The notes under the pieces: model-generated
The model's input: only the letters and a program-made list of their open reading frames with translations
What the model was told of the DNA's origin: nothing
The model's database searches: none
Shown: one piece after another, positions 1 through 6,951 of the stretch
How the letters are laid out: the number at the start of each line of letters is the position of its first letter
How positions within the stretch are numbered: the stretch's first letter is position 1
Assembly: GCA_022712475.1 (NCBI GenBank)
Contig: JALAGK010000124.1
Span: 1-8,473 of the forward strand
Source: Enterobacteriaceae bacterium
GTDB lineage: Bacteria > Pseudomonadota > Gammaproteobacteria > Enterobacterales > Enterobacteriaceae
DNA length: 8,473 bases
Reading direction: 5' to 3'
Program-made: the position numbers and the translations under genes

Positions 1-665
1 AAGGTGAGCTGAGCGCCATTTTTGATGACTTTATCGACATGGTGCCGTTGGGGCAGAAGCTCTTTGGTAACCTCAATCCGGTGCGCACTGGCGGACCGAT
101 GCAGGTCAGCATTGCCTTTGCCGAGCAGCATACGTCGGGTTATCCGTGGAAAATCGACGGCACTGTGCGCCAGGAAGTGTTCACTCGGCGTGGTGGTATG
201 TGGTTTGGGATTTATCACTTGCTAAACTATCCGGCGAACTACACCAGCCCTCTGTACCGTTTTGCTGACTTCAATGCCGGTTGGTACGCAAGTCGCAACG
301 CAGCATTCCAGAATGCGGTCAGTAAAGCTACCGGTGTGAAGCTGGCGCTGGATGGCGATTTAGTTCGTTATGACACTGACAAGCCGGGGCAGACTGAGCT
401 GGCGGTACGCAAACTGTCGTCATCGCTCAATATGAGTGACAGCGAAATCCACAATGCGTTGAAAAAAGGCGACAGTCTGGCATTTGAGAACAGCAGTTTG
501 TATGACGCGGTGTATCAGCTTGCCGAAAAACGCACCGGGAAACGGTTAGCGCGTGAGATGCTGCCAGGCATTACGCTTGAAAGTCCCAAAATTACCCGCA
601 ATCTGACCACAGCGTGGTTTGCTAAACGGGTTGATGAACGTCGGGCACGCTGTATGCAGCGTTAA
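1..665 (+). CDS. yaiW: YaiW, surface lipoprotein of the SbmA-YaiW system (5' truncated)
   Basis: The frame is open from the window edge (first whole codon at 3) and gives the last 220 residues of a protein that is about 364 residues in E. coli. Recognisable stretches include SAIFDDF, LNPVRTGGPMQVSIAFAEQH, RFADFNAGWYASRNAAFQNA and ITRNLTTAWFAKRVDERRAR, close to E. coli YaiW. The signal peptide and lipobox lie outside the window. In E. coli, YaiW is an outer-membrane lipoprotein (DUF1615 family) encoded just downstream of sbmA, and with the SbmA transporter it influences uptake of proline-rich antimicrobial peptides. Its biochemical activity is not established. sbmA would be expected just upstream but cannot be seen. 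The TAA stop lies within a TTAA shared with the stop of the converging yaiY. No internal defect is visible. Confidence 0.95.
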   Translation, partial: GELSAIFDDFIDMVPLGQKLFGNLNPVRTGGPMQVSIAFAEQHTSGYPWKIDGTVRQEVFTRRGGMWFGIYHLLNYPANYTSPLYRFADFNAGWYASRNAAFQNAVSKATGVKLALDGDLVRYDTDKPGQTELAVRKLSSSLNMSDSEIHNALKKGDSLAFENSSLYDAVYQLAEKRTGKRLAREMLPGITLESPKITRNLTTAWFAKRVDERRARCMQR

Positions 666-973
666 CGTAACCTGGTCGTGCGGCGCACGTGGGCGGCGAT
701 AATAACAATGCCGAGCAGTATTGCGCCCACGCTAAAGACGCCAAGGCCAAACAGGATATTGACCCCAAAACCTATATCGATGTGCGGGCGGCTGGCATTG
801 TCACTTTGCATCAGGTGTTCAAACATGCCGGGTGAATTAATCAATAAATTGATAGCCTGCGAACCGGCCCAGAAGCAAAACAAAACGAAGACGGCCCAGG
901 AAATATTACCGAGTATTGTGGCCTCTTTTTTTGCTCTGATGAGCACAGGTCTGGATAACGAAAAGTCTGCCAT
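662..973 (-). CDS. yaiY: YaiY, small inner-membrane protein (DUF2755)
   Basis: The product has 103 residues, against 102 in E. coli YaiY. It shares the MADFSLS start, the core WAVFVLFCFWAGSQ, the middle NSPGMFEHLMQ and a second membrane segment. Two hydrophobic helices are visible, at about residues 21-45 and 70-95, joined by a polar loop (SDNASRPHID), and the C-terminus is basic (VRRTTRLR), which suggests a cytoplasmic tail. The ATG at 973 has a strong Shine-Dalgarno GGGAGG six bases upstream. The gene converges on yaiW with a 4-base overlap and runs divergently from yaiZ across a 420-bp gap. Its function is unknown in any organism I can recall. Identity is confident; role is not. Confidence 0.92.
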   Translation of the reverse strand: MADFSLSRPVLIRAKKEATILGNISWAVFVLFCFWAGSQAINLLINSPGMFEHLMQSDNASRPHIDIGFGVNILFGLGVFSVGAILLGIVIIAAHVRRTTRLR

Positions 974-1393
974 CGTCGGCCTCCCGTAGGATGTTATGGG
1001 CGCAGATGCGTGAATCTGTGTTAAGTCTGGCAGTGCCGCTGAAAAGGTGACATCAGATTGCTGGTAATTTCCGCTACAGAATATTCCTGAATCCTCTTTT
1101 TATGCTCTCCTTCACATTTTACCCACTTCACGCCTATTTATCTGCCACGGATAGCTAGCGACAGGGTTGCGTTGTCGGCTTGCGGATATCGTGGTTTCTT
1201 AAGTCGCATTCCCTGTGAGGCCCGGTTTTCGCCTTTACAGCAGCGTGAAGCTCATAGCAAAAAAAGCAACGTTCTGGCACTGTTGCACCCAGTCTGGAGG
1301 CTGGATTCCTCCATGATTAGCGCAACCTGCGTGTATCTGGACGCGGTCAACGCGCTATGTGAAGATGATTTTTTGACAACCTGGAAATTGACT
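974..1393. other. Divergent intergenic region yaiY-yaiZ with potential leader hairpins
   Basis: This 420-bp gap between the starts of yaiY and yaiZ shows no convincing gene; the short frames opening with ATG at 991, 1102 and 1313 lack a well-placed ribosome site. It contains four small inverted repeats on the yaiZ side: CGACA/TGTCG (1159-1177), GCAAC/GTTGC (1266-1286), CCAGTC/GGCTGG (1289-1304) and TGGAGG/CCTCCA (1295-1313). The last two overlap and cannot form together. A perfect TTGACA occurs at 1373-1378, but no -10 element follows at the right distance. The yaiZ frame stays open upstream to about 1172, which looks like chance because the homologous protein starts near 1394. Promoters for both genes probably lie here but I cannot place them. 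Confidence 0.5.
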
Positions 1394-1600
1394 ATGACCC
1401 TGAAAATGCGCCGTGACTGGCATTATTATGCATTTGCCATTGGGCTTATTTTTATTCTGAACGGTGTGCTGGGTTTACTGGGGTTTGAGCCTCAGGGGTG
1501 GCAGCGTTACGCAGCCGGGTTAGCGAGTTGGGTGGTGGGGTTCTGGCTGGCGGGATTTATCATTCGCCGCCCATCTGCGGCGGCGAATGATAGCGATTAA
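1394..1600 (+). CDS. yaiZ: YaiZ, small inner-membrane protein (DUF2754)
   Basis: The product has 68 residues, against 70 in E. coli YaiZ, and shares the block [19 protein letters not shown] followed by [11 protein letters not shown] and WLAGFIIRR. Two membrane helices are predicted, at about residues 11-31 and 40-57, with a short charged or polar tail. The ATG at 1394 was chosen because it matches the E. coli N-terminus (M-x-L just before K-x-RRDW) and has GGAA seven bases upstream. An in-frame ATG at 1313 would add 27 residues without a homologous counterpart. The last 14 or so codons double as a near-perfect inverted repeat (1558-1592). The TAA stop shares TTAA with the stop of ddlA. Function is unknown. 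Confidence 0.9.
   Translation: MTLKMRRDWHYYAFAIGLIFILNGVLGLLGFEPQGWQRYAAGLASWVVGFWLAGFIIRRPSAAANDSD
1558..1592. repeat. 14-bp perfect inverted repeat at the yaiZ-ddlA junction
   Basis: TATCATTCGCCGCC (1558-1571) is the exact reverse complement of 1579-1592, with a 7-base loop CATCTGC. On the plus strand it is inside the yaiZ coding sequence; on the minus strand it starts just 4 bases beyond the ddlA stop codon, in its 3' untranslated region. It should form a very stable hairpin in either transcript. There is no T-run on either side, so it is not a classic intrinsic terminator. It could still stop transcription weakly, protect the ddlA mRNA 3' end or serve Rho-linked processing. It does not match the REP elements I know. 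Confidence 0.7.
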
Positions 1601-2694
1601 GCGCTTAGCGAACTTTCCAGTGCATTTTCCTCCCGGTGGCGGGCTATCGCCAGTTCAATCAGGCGAGTAATAAGCTCACTGTAACTCAGGCCGCTTGCCT
1701 GCCACAGTTTGGGATACATACTGATATTGGTAAATCCGGGCAGGGTGTTAATTTCATTTATCACCACCTCGTTATCCGGTGTCAGGAACACGTCTACGCG
1801 CGCCATACCACAGCACTCGAGTGCCTGAAATGCGCGTATTGCCGTGGCCCGGATTTCATCATTGAGCGGGGTAGACAGCTCGGCTGGAACCACCACACGC
1901 GCCTGGGCGTCGCTGATGTATTTGGCGTCGTAGCTGTAAAACGTGGCATTAACCACGATTTCGCCGCAGGTGCTGGCCTGTGGATGTTCATTACCCAGCA
2001 CGGCACACTCGATTTCCCGACCGGTAATGCCTTTTTCTACCAGCACTTTATGGTCAAAGCGAAATGCCAGCGCGAGCGCATCGCGGTACTCAGCCTCGCT
2101 ACCGACACGGCTTACGCCTACCGAAGAGCCCTGGCTTGCCGGTTTGACAAAAAGTGGCAAGCCGAAGCGCTGTTCAAGCTCGGCAAAGCTCACACTGTCG
2201 CGGTTTGCTGCTTTTAGTGTGATAGACGGGGCGACGTTCAACCCCGCATCGCGTAGCAGGCGCTTGGCAACATCTTTATCCATGCTGACGGCAGAGCCGA
2301 GCACACCAGAACCGACAAACGGCAGGTTGGCCATACGCAGCATACCCTGAAGTGAGCCGTCTTCACCGAGCGTGCCGTGTACAATCGGGAAAATCACATC
2401 CACCGCCAGTGAATTGCCTGAGGTGGTTTCCAGCAGCACAGGCGCTTCTTCGCCTGGTATTAGCGCCACGCGCTGTTCAGAGGGTTTAAGGGCGATATGC
2501 GCTGGGTCGTGAGCGTTAAGAAGCCAGTCACGGACATCGTTGTGCTGCCAGCGGCCATGCTTGTCCATGCCCAGCAACACAGGTTCAAACTTTTCTTTAT
2601 CCAGTGCGTCGACAATGTTTTTTGCCGACTGCAACGATACCTCATGCTCGGCAGACTTGCCGCCAAACACAATACCCACACGCAGTTTTGCCAT
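1597..2694 (-). CDS. ddlA: D-alanine--D-alanine ligase DdlA
   Basis: This cytoplasmic ATP-grasp enzyme joins two D-alanines to make the dipeptide that MurF adds to UDP-MurNAc-tripeptide. The product has 365 residues (E. coli DdlA 364). Visible family motifs are the N-terminal [18 protein letters not shown] (7-24), the [12 protein letters not shown] signature (106-117), the ATP-grasp segment [15 protein letters not shown] (181-195), the [10 protein letters not shown] strand (225-234) and the C-terminal signature [10 protein letters not shown] (313-322) with the metal-binding Glu/Asn. The omega-loop Tyr259 (in AKYI) marks a D-Ala rather than D-lactate ligase. The sequence follows DdlA rather than DdlB. 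The ATG at 2694 was chosen because AAGG sits eight bases upstream and MAKLRVG matches E. coli MEKLRVG; a TTG at 2718 would add eight unmatched residues. It is monocistronic here, convergent with yaiZ and divergent from the extensin-like gene. E. coli also has ddlB in the dcw cluster; whether this genome does cannot be seen. Confidence 0.97.
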   Translation of the reverse strand: MAKLRVGIVFGGKSAEHEVSLQSAKNIVDALDKEKFEPVLLGMDKHGRWQHNDVRDWLLNAHDPAHIALKPSEQRVALIPGEEAPVLLETTSGNSLAVDVIFPIVHGTLGEDGSLQGMLRMANLPFVGSGVLGSAVSMDKDVAKRLLRDAGLNVAPSITLKAANRDSVSFAELEQRFGLPLFVKPASQGSSVGVSRVGSEAEYRDALALAFRFDHKVLVEKGITGREIECAVLGNEHPQASTCGEIVVNATFYSYDAKYISDAQARVVVPAELSTPLNDEIRATAIRAFQALECCGMARVDVFLTPDNEVVINEINTLPGFTNISMYPKLWQASGLSYSELITRLIELAIARHREENALESSLSA

Positions 2695-2764
2695 CTCGTA
2701 AACCTTCTGAAAATACAACGCAAGGCGAACAAAATAGCACGCTGAACGCGCTGCTTCATCTGGC

Positions 2765-2793
2765 TTGTCATGGATATCGCATGCGGTAATGAT
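2765..2793 (+). promoter_or_regulatory. Candidate sigma-70 promoter of the extensin-like gene
   Basis: TTGTCA (2765-2770, five of six to the -35 consensus) is followed after exactly 17 bases by AATGAT (2788-2793, four of six to the -10). Transcription would begin around 2800 and leave a leader of about 50 bases before the ATG at 2853. The surrounding 2780-2810 stretch is AT-rich (GATATATTATCC), and its complement may also hold the ddlA promoter. This rests on motif matching only. Confidence 0.35.
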
Positions 2794-2852
2794 AGAGATA
2801 TATTATCCATAGCGCGTGAAAACACGATGCAGACGGATGCAGCGGAGGCGGG

Positions 2853-3548
2853 ATGGGAAAGTGGACAATGAGGGCGGTGGTTTTGCTGGTGATGCTGGCT
2901 GCGGGCTGGTGGGGGTTACAAAAGCTGCCGCCTCAATACAATCCGTTTGCGCTGCTTACCCTTGACGAGCCGCCGACAGTCGTGACTCGCTATAAGCTGC
3001 ACCAGCTGGCAAATCACCCACAGGAATGTATGGCGTTGCTGGCGCAGGCGCGGGAGCGCGGTATGATTTCCTGGCGTGCGCAGGCCGACAGCACTGGTGA
3101 GTGTCCTTTAACCCGAGTTGTGCGTGTAACGCGTTTTGGCAATGTCAGTTTGAGTAGCAGCTTTCTGGCAAGTTGCCCCCTGGCCGTGCGCAGTGCGATG
3201 TTTATCCACCGTGTGGCACCAAAAGTGATGCAGACACAGGGCAGCGCACTGGTACGAATCGATCACGTGGGCAGCTATGCCTGTCGCAATATCTATCATC
3301 GTGCGCAAGGGCGGCGCAGTGAACATGCGACGGCGGATGCCCTGGATATTAGCGGCTTTCGCTTTGCAGATGGCCAGCGCATCACTGTGGAAAAGGGCTG
3401 GAGGGGCGCGGGTTCATCCTCCAGGGCGCTCAGGATGCTGTTTAAGGAAAGCTGTGCGTTTTATGGCAATGCGTTGGGGCCAGAGTATAACGCCGCACAT
3501 GCGGGTCATTTTCACCTCGGTGTAAACTGGTTTGGCTTGTGCCATTAG
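2853..3548 (+). CDS. Exported extensin-like family protein (Extensin-like_C, M15-type metal motifs)
   Basis: The product has 231 residues. A short N-terminus is followed by one hydrophobic segment (residues 7-22, RAVVLLVMLAAGWWGL), which should act as a signal anchor or uncleaved signal and place the rest in the periplasm. The C-terminal half (about 58-231) fits the Extensin-like_C family, which belongs to the clan of the D,D-peptidase/hedgehog fold. Candidate metal ligands are His158 and Asp165 in HATADALD and His219/His221 in HFH, the arrangement of M15 peptidases. Six cysteines (59, 84, 108, 144, 201, 230) suggest up to three periplasmic disulfides. The ATG at 2853 has GGAGG only four bases upstream; ATG 2868 (MRAVVLL) is an alternative that still keeps the membrane segment. 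The gene is divergent from ddlA and is not in the E. coli K-12 region. A peptidoglycan-related role is inference; despite the family name it has nothing to do with plant extensins. Confidence 0.82.
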   Translation: MGKWTMRAVVLLVMLAAGWWGLQKLPPQYNPFALLTLDEPPTVVTRYKLHQLANHPQECMALLAQARERGMISWRAQADSTGECPLTRVVRVTRFGNVSLSSSFLASCPLAVRSAMFIHRVAPKVMQTQGSALVRIDHVGSYACRNIYHRAQGRRSEHATADALDISGFRFADGQRITVEKGWRGAGSSSRALRMLFKESCAFYGNALGPEYNAAHAGHFHLGVNWFGLCH

Positions 3549-3645
3549 CACGACCGCTTGTCTGACGACATAGCATTATGCGTCCTGGCGGGCACGGTAT
3601 TTTCGGCAGGCAGGCACAGAGTGCGCATTTGGGCGTAGCCGCCTT

Positions 3646-3654
3646 TGTTATGCT
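3646..3654 (+). promoter_or_regulatory. Possible extended -10 promoter of the MFS gene
   Basis: TGTTATGCT (TG-n-TATGCT) matches the extended -10 pattern with a four-of-six hexamer, and would start transcription about 35 bases before the ATG at 3696. No good -35 lies upstream (CATTTG at 3626-3631). The 147-bp gap after the extensin-like gene, with no terminator seen, makes either a separate promoter or read-through possible. Confidence 0.25.
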
Positions 3655-3695
3655 GTTTGCTTCTGGCTTGCTGATTTACCAGGTGATGATTTCGG

Positions 3696-4892
3696 ATGGA
3701 AAAGTGGAAGGTTAACCTTATTTCAGTCTGGTTTGGCTGTTTTTTTACCGGCCTTGCTATCAGCCAGATCTTGCCCTTCCTGCCGCTGTACGTGGAACAG
3801 TTGGGCGTGACCTCGCATGAGGCGCTGTCTGTCTGGTCCGGACTCACGTTTAGTATCACTTTTCTGGTATCAGCCATCGTGTCGCCGATGTGGGGTAGCC
3901 TTGCGGACCGCAAAGGCCGCAAACTCATGTTGCTGCGTGCCTCCCTCGGCATGGCAATTGCTATTCTGTTACAGGCCTTTGTCACCAGTGTCTGGCAACT
4001 TTTTCTGCTACGTGGTCTGATGGGGCTAACGTCCGGCTATATTCCTAACGCGATGGCGCTGGTGGCCTCACAGGCTCCGCGTGAGCGCAGCGGTTGGGCG
4101 CTCAGCACACTTTCCACCGCGCAGATAAGTGGTGTTATCGCAGGCCCGTTAATGGGCGGTTTTTTGGCAGATACCTTTGGGTTGCGGACCGTTTTTCTCA
4201 TCACGGCGTTGCTTTTAATGGTGAGCTTTGTGGTGACGTTGCTGCTGATTAAAGAGGGCGGTAGGCCGATGGTGACAAAAGGCGAGCGTCTGAGTGGCAA
4301 AGCGGTCTTTGCCTCCTTACCCTACCCAAAACTCATCGTCAGCCTGTTTATTACTACCATGGTCATTCAGCTTTGTAACGGTTCGGTGGGACCGATTCTG
4401 GCCTTATTTATTAAAGAGATGTCGCCAGACAGCAATAATATTGCGTTTATGAGTGGCGTGATTGCCGCAGTGCCTGGCGTGTCGGCGCTGCTGTCGGCAC
4501 CGCGGCTTGGTAAGCTTGGCGATCGCATCGGCACTGCCCGCGTACTGGTGGCAACGCTCGCCTGCTCGGTGGTATTGTTTTTTGCAATGTCGTTTGTGAC
4601 ATCGCCCGCGCAACTTGCGCTACTGCGCTTTCTGCTGGGCTTTGCCGATGGCGCCATGCTGCCTGCGGTGCAAACGCTGCTGTTAAAAAACGCCAGTGAG
4701 CAGGTGACTGGACGCATCTTTGGTTATAACCAGTCGTTTATGTATCTGGGGAATGTTGTGGGGCCATTAATTGGGGCCGGTGTCTCGGCAATGGCTGGCT
4801 ATCGTTGGGTATTTGGCGTGACGGCATTGGTGGTGCTAATTAATCTCTGGCAATTAAGCGCAATATTACGCCGTAGCAATGTTCAACGCTGA
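3696..4892 (+). CDS. MdtG-like major facilitator superfamily drug exporter
   Basis: The product has 398 residues with a 12-helix MFS pattern, probably a proton-driven exporter in the inner membrane. Motif A between helices 2 and 3 is [10 protein letters not shown] (67-76), with a related copy GKLGDRIG (272-279) in the second half. The antiporter motif C is [10 protein letters not shown] (146-155). The stretches [13 protein letters not shown] (26-38), [15 protein letters not shown] and RIFGYNQSF closely resemble E. coli MdtG (YceE), a pump linked to fosfomycin and deoxycholate tolerance, yet the proteins differ enough, and the location is so different, that this is more likely a paralogue than MdtG itself. 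Substrate is unknown. The ATG at 3696 is forced: an in-frame TGA at 3687 closes the frame upstream, and AGGTG about ten bases before is the likely ribosome site. The stop is followed by the AT-rich iraP upstream region. The gene is not found between ddlA and iraP in E. coli K-12. Confidence 0.88.
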   Translation: MEKWKVNLISVWFGCFFTGLAISQILPFLPLYVEQLGVTSHEALSVWSGLTFSITFLVSAIVSPMWGSLADRKGRKLMLLRASLGMAIAILLQAFVTSVWQLFLLRGLMGLTSGYIPNAMALVASQAPRERSGWALSTLSTAQISGVIAGPLMGGFLADTFGLRTVFLITALLLMVSFVVTLLLIKEGGRPMVTKGERLSGKAVFASLPYPKLIVSLFITTMVIQLCNGSVGPILALFIKEMSPDSNNIAFMSGVIAAVPGVSALLSAPRLGKLGDRIGTARVLVATLACSVVLFFAMSFVTSPAQLALLRFLLGFADGAMLPAVQTLLLKNASEQVTGRIFGYNQSFMYLGNVVGPLIGAGVSAMAGYRWVFGVTALVVLINLWQLSAILRRSNVQR

Positions 4893-4983
4893 CGGCCGTT
4901 ATTACGCAGATACATTTCCTTAATCGTTTTTTGTGTTTGTTTATTCATTATTTTTTCTGATGAATCCTTTTTTGGATAACGGT

Positions 4984-5008
4984 AAAACGTTTCGCTGCGT
5001 TTTTTTTT
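4984..5008 (+). terminator. Weak candidate intrinsic terminator after the MFS gene
   Basis: AAAACG (4984-4989), an 8-base loop and CGTTTT (4998-5003) are followed by more T, giving an uninterrupted run of nine T (5000-5008). The stem has only two G-C pairs, so it would be weak, and it lies about 90 bases beyond the MFS stop. No stronger candidate exists in the gap before iraP. Confidence 0.35.
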
Positions 5009-5079
5009 GCACTTACGCACATTAATTCACGTGTATGAAAAAATAATGATTCGCGATACTGGGCATTACTCTTACAGAG

Positions 5080-5098
5080 TGTTAACGTAGTATTAACG
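5080..5098. promoter_or_regulatory. TTAACG-N5-TTAACG direct repeat, possible response-regulator site upstream of iraP
   Basis: TTAACG occurs at 5082-5087 and again at 5093-5098, exactly 11 bp apart (one helical turn). This 6-N5-6 layout is typical of OmpR-family regulators such as PhoP, whose half-site is about TGTTTA. The complement reads CGTTAA-N5-CGTTAA, matching PhoP at four of six positions per half. In Salmonella iraP is known to be PhoP-activated. The site ends only 20 bases before the iraP ATG, which is close for an activator site. Confidence 0.3.
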
Positions 5099-5118
5099 AT
5101 CATCCCCGGAAACTCGTC

Positions 5119-5364
5119 ATGAAAAACTTAATTGCTGAATTGTTGGTTAAACTGGCGGAAAAGGATGAGGCCTCAAATGAACAGACCGCGCGTATCTATG
5201 CCCTGGAACTGGTGGTGAGTTCGTTACTGTGTCGAATGAATTCGGCAGAACGTAATTCTTTGGTTAGCGGCGTTGAAGAAGATATCGTCCGTGCAACGTT
5301 TAAAACGGAGAACCCTGAGTTATTGCAGCAACATGTTCAACGACTGCTTCAGGCGAAGTTGTGA
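5119..5364 (+). CDS. iraP: IraP, anti-adaptor that stabilises RpoS
   Basis: The product has 81 residues (E. coli 86). The N-terminus MKNLIAELLVKLAEKDE is nearly identical to E. coli IraP (MKNLIAELLFKLAQKEE), followed by the ALELVVSSLL segment and a C-terminal ELLQQHVQRLLQ helix; the middle diverges and is five residues shorter. It looks largely helical, with heptad-like leucines in the first 40 residues. In E. coli, IraP binds the response regulator RssB and prevents delivery of the sigma factor RpoS to ClpXP during phosphate starvation; its transcription depends on ppGpp there and on PhoP in Salmonella. GGAA seven bases before the ATG is a modest ribosome site. The gene sits directly upstream of the phoA promoter in the same direction, with no terminator seen in the 90-bp gap. 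I saw no Pho box upstream of iraP itself. Confidence 0.93.
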   Translation: MKNLIAELLVKLAEKDEASNEQTARIYALELVVSSLLCRMNSAERNSLVSGVEEDIVRATFKTENPELLQQHVQRLLQAKL

Positions 5365-5387
5365 TTCCTTCCTCTTATAAGCGCTTA

Positions 5388-5421
5388 CTGTCATAAGTTT
5401 GTCATCTGATATTTTTATAGT
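5388..5421 (+). promoter_or_regulatory. PhoB-dependent phoA promoter (Pho box plus -10)
   Basis: CTGTCATAAGTTTGTCAT (5388-5405) is a textbook Pho box: two CTGTCAT-type heptamers starting 11 bp apart. After ten bases comes TATAGT (5416-5421) as the -10. The E. coli phoA promoter, as I recall it, has the same -10 hexamer and the same ten-base spacing. There is no -35 hexamer, as expected when PhoB replaces it. The site should switch on phoA, and probably psiF, when phosphate is scarce. Leader length to the GTG is about 25-30 bases. Confidence 0.93.
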
Positions 5422-5454
5422 CGCACTGTCCTTATTCATACAGAGAGAAACAGT

Positions 5455-6882
5455 GTGAAACAGAGCGCAACGATTACTTTTTTATTACCGCTATTATTCA
5501 CCTGCGCGGCGGTATTTGCGCAGGATAATGACGGCGCATTCATGTCGCGTGCAGCACGGGGCGATATCACTGAGCCAGGCGGTGCTCGTCGACTCGAAGG
5601 GGATATTACCGCGTCGCTACGAGCATCGCTCAGTGATAAGCCAGCCAGAAACGTCATATTACTCATTGGCGACGGTATGGGGGATTCTGAAATCACAGCC
5701 GCGCGTAATTATGCTGAAGGGGCAGGTGGTTTTTTCAAAGGGCTGGACGCGTTACCACTCACTGGTCAGTACACGCATTATGCCCTCGATAAGAAAACCC
5801 ATAAGCCGGATTATGTGACCGACTCGGCAGCCTCAGCCACCGCATGGAGTACGGGCGTTAAAACCTACAATGGCGCGCTCGGCGTGGATGTAAACGGTAA
5901 ACCTCACCCCACACTGCTGGAGCTGGCGAAAGCAGCCGGTTATGCGACGGGCAATGTCTCGACGGCAGAAATTCAGGATGCCACGCCAGCGGCTCTGGTC
6001 GCTCACGTTACCTCAAGAAAATGCTATGGCCCGCAGGCAACACGAGTAAGCTGCTCTGCGCTTGCGCTGGAAAACGGTGGCCCAGGTTCCATTACCGAGC
6101 AGTTGCTTAATGCGCGTGCCGACGTAACGCTGGGCGGCGGTGCAAAAACCTTTGAAGAAACCGCCGCCGCCGGTGAGTGGCAGGGCAAAACGCTGCTGGA
6201 GCAGGCACGGCTTCGGGGCTATCAACTGGTCAACGATACACAAACGCTTGAAGCAGTGACGGTGGCTAACCAGCAGCAACCGCTGCTGGGGCTTTTTGCC
6301 AGTGGCAACATGCCGGTGCGCTGGCAGGGACCCCGGGCGAGCTATCACGGCAGCCTGGATAAACCGGTGGTGACCTGCCAGAACAATCCGCAGCGTAATG
6401 ATGCCATTCCCACGCTGGCGCAGATGACCGAAAAGGCCATTACCCTGCTCAGTCGCAACGATAAGGGCTTCTTCCTGCAAGTCGAGGGTGCGTCTATCGA
6501 TAAGCAGGATCACGCTGCGAATCCGTGTGGCCAGATAGGCGAAACGGTTGATCTCGATGAAGCGGTACAAAAAGCACTGGCGTTTGCCCGCAAAGACGGT
6601 AATACGCTGGTGGTGGTCACAGCAGACCACGCGCATGCGAGCCAGATCCTCTCACCCGACAGTAAAGCGCCAGGGCTAACGCAAGCACTTAACACGAAAG
6701 ATGGAGCTGTGATGGTGATGAGCTATGGCACATCTGAAGAAGAATCGCAGGGCCACACCGGCACCCAGTTACGCATTGCCGCATACGGGCCACAGGCGGG
6801 TAATGTGGTTGGTTTGACTGACCAGACTGATTTGTTCTATACCTTGCGTCGCGCGCTGGGGATAAGTGGTGAAACCCCCTGA
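5455..6882 (+). CDS. phoA: Periplasmic alkaline phosphatase PhoA
   Basis: This homodimeric Zn/Mg phosphomonoesterase releases phosphate in the periplasm. The precursor has 475 residues (E. coli 471). The signal peptide runs to about residue 22, with cleavage after VFA. All catalytic and metal residues are present at precursor positions Asp73, Ser124 (nucleophile, in DSAASATAW), Thr177, Arg188, Glu344, Asp349, His353, Asp391, His392 and His434, each exactly 22 above E. coli mature numbering, so there is no indel across the core. The four disulfide cysteines are at 190, 200, 308 and 358. A further cysteine (17) lies in the signal peptide and does not fit a lipobox. The start codon is GTG at 5455, as in E. 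coli, preceded by a weak GAGAG. Regulated by the Pho box upstream; psiF follows after 69 bp with no terminator. Confidence 0.98.
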   Translation: MKQSATITFLLPLLFTCAAVFAQDNDGAFMSRAARGDITEPGGARRLEGDITASLRASLSDKPARNVILLIGDGMGDSEITAARNYAEGAGGFFKGLDALPLTGQYTHYALDKKTHKPDYVTDSAASATAWSTGVKTYNGALGVDVNGKPHPTLLELAKAAGYATGNVSTAEIQDATPAALVAHVTSRKCYGPQATRVSCSALALENGGPGSITEQLLNARADVTLGGGAKTFEETAAAGEWQGKTLLEQARLRGYQLVNDTQTLEAVTVANQQQPLLGLFASGNMPVRWQGPRASYHGSLDKPVVTCQNNPQRNDAIPTLAQMTEKAITLLSRNDKGFFLQVEGASIDKQDHAANPCGQIGETVDLDEAVQKALAFARKDGNTLVVVTADHAHASQILSPDSKAPGLTQALNTKDGAVMVMSYGTSEEESQGHTGTQLRIAAYGPQAGNVVGLTDQTDLFYTLRRALGISGETP

Positions 6883-6951
6883 AAGTGAGTGGCATTTTTG
6901 TCATTTCAGGCCCACTATTAGCGCACACAACAAAAAAAGAAGGATGGAGTT

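Noticed and set aside
678..989. 103-codon open frame on the plus strand opposite yaiY
   Set aside because: It is a mirror of a recognised gene, has no ribosome site and no recognisable protein.
1373..1378. Perfect TTGACA as a yaiZ promoter
   Set aside because: No -10 hexamer occurs 16-18 bp downstream, and the position would leave transcription starting inside the yaiZ coding region.
1172..1393. Upstream extension of yaiZ from TTG 1172 or ATG 1313
   Set aside because: The added residues match nothing in E. coli YaiZ, there is no well-spaced ribosome site at either start, and the known N-terminus aligns with ATG 1394.
1636..2350. Open frames on the plus strand opposite ddlA
   Set aside because: ddlA is certain on the minus strand, and these frames give His/Arg-rich protein without family features.
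3696..4892. Naming the MFS gene mdtG
   Set aside because: Similarity is strong, but several segments differ and the locus is not the usual mdtG location; a paralogue is more likely without a tree.
5455..5520. PhoA as a lipoprotein because of Cys17 in the signal peptide
   Set aside because: The residues before it (L-F-T-C) do not fit a lipobox, and a signal peptidase I site VFA follows.
6013..6636. Long open frame (207 codons) on the minus strand inside phoA
   Set aside because: phoA is intact and fully recognised across this stretch; the antisense product has no recognisable motif, and long antisense frames are common in GC-rich genes.
6889..6904. Second Pho box upstream of psiF (GTGGCAT ... 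TTGTCAT)
   Set aside because: The half-sites start 9 bp apart instead of 11 and the first is degenerate; psiF is better explained by read-through from phoA.
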